Below, in pieces: positions 6,701 to 7,929 of a DNA stretch of 7,929 bases; positions within the stretch are counted from its first letter, which is position 1, and each line of letters starts with the position of its first letter. A program made the position numbers and the translations under genes. Under the pieces are notes generated by a model. The model made no database searches and was not told the DNA's origin. It was given only the letters and a program-made list of their open reading frames with translations. This DNA comes from an uncultured Flavobacteriaceae bacterium (GTDB lineage: Bacteria; Bacteroidota; Bacteroidia; Flavobacteriales; Flavobacteriaceae): the NCBI GenBank assembly GCA_938018045.1, contig CALIIP010000075.1, forward strand, positions 1 through 7,929, written 5' to 3'.

Positions 6701-6795
6701 TTTTATTAATATTATAAAAAGTGGGTTTTATGTAATATAATGATGCTAAAAACCACTAAAGGTTGCGTAAAATTACACTATTTTTGTTTTGATTT
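6701..6795. other. Divergent intergenic region between the sigma operon and the LuxE-like gene
   Basis: These 95 bases must hold the promoters for both directions. For the plus strand a -7-like box is visible at 6779-6786. For the minus strand I find no TAnnTTTG match, which would fit a promoter read by an alternative sigma factor but proves nothing. A small inverted repeat, AACC (6751-6754) and GGTT (6761-6764) with a 6-base spacer, lies near the middle. The 6701-6720 side is almost pure A/T. Confidence 0.4.
6779..6786 (+). promoter_or_regulatory. Bacteroidota -7-like box (TATTTTTG) before the LuxE-like gene
   Basis: TATTTTTG matches the TAnnTTTG consensus. It ends only 9 bases before the ATG at 6796, so transcription would begin about 5 bases from the start codon, giving a nearly leaderless mRNA. 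A TTG at 6763-6765 is a possible -33 element, but its 13-base spacing is short. The match also sits in a T-rich run, where chance hits are more likely. Confidence 0.35.
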
Positions 6796-7779
6796 ATGAC
6801 TGATACTAAGCAAAACAACATTTTTTTGACAATAGACAAGATTGAATTTGAACAAAAAGCCCTTGAGGTTTTTCAATTTCAAGCAAAAAATTGCGCTGTA
6901 TATGCTGATTTTATTTCTTTTTTAAAGGTTGATATAAATGCTGTAAACTCAATTAAAGATATCCCTTTTTTGCCAATTCAATTTTTTAAAACACATCGAA
7001 TTGTAGCCAATCATAATCCAATTCAACAAACATTTTTAAGTAGTGGAACTGGAGGAACACAAAGTCAACATTTTGTGACCGATATTTCAGTTTACGAAGA
7101 AAGCTATCGCAAAGGGTATAAACATTTCTATGGCAATATTGAAGAATATACAGTCTTAGCATTATTGCCAAGTTATTTAGAAAGAAATGGCTCATCATTA
7201 ATTTATATGGTTGATGATTTAATAAAAAAAAGCAAGAATTCAGAAAGTGGATTTTTTCTTGAAAACACGCAAAAACTAACCAGAATCATTCAAAATCATT
7301 CAAAAAAAGATAAAAAACTTCTTATTTTGGGCGTTTCCTATGCATTGTTAGATTTGGTAGAAGCGCAAAAATTTGACTTAAAAGATGCTATTATAATGGA
7401 AACTGGCGGAATGAAAGGGAGACGAAAAGAACTCATCCGTGAGGAATTACACCAGATTTTGTGTAACGGTTTTGGTGTTGATAAAATACATTCAGAATAC
7501 GGAATGACAGAATTATTAAGTCAAGCATATTCTAAAGGAGATGGTGTGTTTGAAACTCCAAATTGGATGAAAATTTTAGTGCGAGACACAGAAGACGCAC
7601 TCTCACTTTTATCTAACGGAAAAACAGGCGGAATTAATGTTATAGATTTAGCAAACATCAATTCTTGTAGCTTTATTGCAACACAAGATTTAGGAAAAGT
7701 TTACACAAACGGAACGTTCGAAATTATTGGACGTTTTGATAACTCAGATATTAGAGGCTGTAATTTAATGATTAACTAA
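6796..7779 (+). CDS. LuxE/PaaK-like adenylate-forming acyl ligase or acyltransferase
   Basis: This 327-residue soluble protein belongs to the acyl-protein synthetase (LuxE-like, PF04443-type) branch of the ANL adenylating enzymes. Family members activate a carboxylic acid with ATP, and LuxE then holds the acyl group as a protein ester. Visible motifs in order are: DIPFLPIQFFKTHRI at 55-69, the entry segment of this family; the phosphate-binding loop SSGTGGTQS at 82-90; METGGMKGRRKELIREEL at 201-218; SEYGMTELLSQAY at 233-245, the A5-like adenine-binding motif; DLG at 298-300; and GRFDNSDIRGCNLMI at 312-326, the A8-like hinge. The C-terminal subdomain is very short, as in LuxE. No luxC, luxD, acyl-carrier or pigment gene is in the window, so the substrate is unknown. 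An LspA-like gene begins 4 bases downstream on the same strand, suggesting co-transcription. The name LuxE here denotes family only and does not imply luminescence. Confidence 0.87.
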   Translation: MTDTKQNNIFLTIDKIEFEQKALEVFQFQAKNCAVYADFISFLKVDINAVNSIKDIPFLPIQFFKTHRIVANHNPIQQTFLSSGTGGTQSQHFVTDISVYEESYRKGYKHFYGNIEEYTVLALLPSYLERNGSSLIYMVDDLIKKSKNSESGFFLENTQKLTRIIQNHSKKDKKLLILGVSYALLDLVEAQKFDLKDAIIMETGGMKGRRKELIREELHQILCNGFGVDKIHSEYGMTELLSQAYSKGDGVFETPNWMKILVRDTEDALSLLSNGKTGGINVIDLANINSCSFIATQDLGKVYTNGTFEIIGRFDNSDIRGCNLMIN

Positions 7780-7783
7780 AAAA

Positions 7784-7929
7784 ATGAAAATTAAAAGAAT
7801 TGTTCTAATAGTATTGGTCGTTTTTTTTAGTATTGGTTGTGATCAAGTGTCTAAAAATATTGCTAGAAGTAGTATTAGTTATAACGAGACATTATATGTG
7901 TTTAATGATTCTGTTGTACTTAAAAGAGT
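7784..7929 (+). CDS. lspA: Signal peptidase II (LspA)-like protein, 5' fragment
   Basis: The first 48 codons are in view and the gene continues past the window edge. A hydrophobic segment, IVLIVLVVFFSIGC (about 6-19), runs directly into DQVSKNIAR, matching the conserved DQxSK motif at the end of the first membrane helix of lipoprotein signal peptidase. A polar segment follows (SISYNETLYVFNDSVVLKR), where LspA proteins form their periplasmic beta-cradle. The catalytic Asp pair and the other helices lie outside the window, so activity cannot be judged. The Cys19 in SIGCDQ makes the N-terminus look like a lipobox, and a simple lipoprotein is the alternative reading. I favour LspA because of DQVSK. 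It may be a second LspA paralog rather than the housekeeping copy; that is recollection-based inference. Confidence 0.72.
   Translation, partial: MKIKRIVLIVLVVFFSIGCDQVSKNIARSSISYNETLYVFNDSVVLKR

Noticed and set aside
6986..7198. Minus-strand reading frame of 70 codons
   Set aside because: It is antisense to the LuxE-like gene and overlaps its conserved SSGTGG motif region; no independent support.

Overview
The window looks like a chromosomal segment of a flavobacterium (Bacteroidota, probably Flavobacteriaceae). It is AT-rich and its genes lack clear Shine-Dalgarno sites. It encodes a type IX secretion system (T9SS) cargo protein with a type B C-terminal sorting domain, an acidic lipoprotein of the flavobacterial surface type, and an ECF sigma factor next to an anti-sigma/outer-membrane-barrel fusion. 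All of these are hallmarks of the phylum.

Layout, left to right. (1) 1-1353, minus: an aldehyde dehydrogenase of the ALDH7/antiquitin type, cut at its C-terminus by the window edge, with a good Bacteroidota -7 box just upstream. (2) 1459-3717, minus: a large secreted protein made of signal peptide, jelly-roll-like domain, Ig-like domain, ten 27/28-residue Cys/Trp repeats and a T9SS type B sorting domain. It appears to start at TTG. (3) 3834-3889: a rho-independent terminator preceded by a second hairpin. These end the transcript of the next group. (4) 3900-6700, minus: a compact three-gene group transcribed as lipoprotein, then ECF sigma factor, then a 610-residue anti-sigma/transmembrane/disordered linker/beta-barrel protein, with gaps of 16 and 4 bases. 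(5) 6701-6795: a short divergent intergenic region. (6) 6796-7929, plus: a LuxE-like adenylate-forming acyl ligase or transferase, followed 4 bases later by the start of an LspA-like (signal peptidase II) gene that runs off the window.

How the genes may work together (inference): the lipoprotein, sigma factor and fused anti-sigma/barrel protein look like an envelope-sensing module. The barrel domain would sit at the outer membrane and be tethered through a roughly 310-residue repeat-bearing linker to an inner-membrane helix and a short cytoplasmic sigma-binding segment. The T9SS protein may be a surface adhesin, but the terminator separates it from the sigma group. The ALDH7 gene is probably an independent catabolic gene (lysine/pipecolate route).

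The most notable sequence-level features are two adjacent genes with recently duplicated in-frame repeats (165-base and 123-base periods), a perfect hairpin containing the start codon of the sigma gene, and tandem hairpins at the end of the sigma operon. There are no RNA genes, CRISPR arrays or mobile elements, and no gene-free stretch exceeds about 160 bases.
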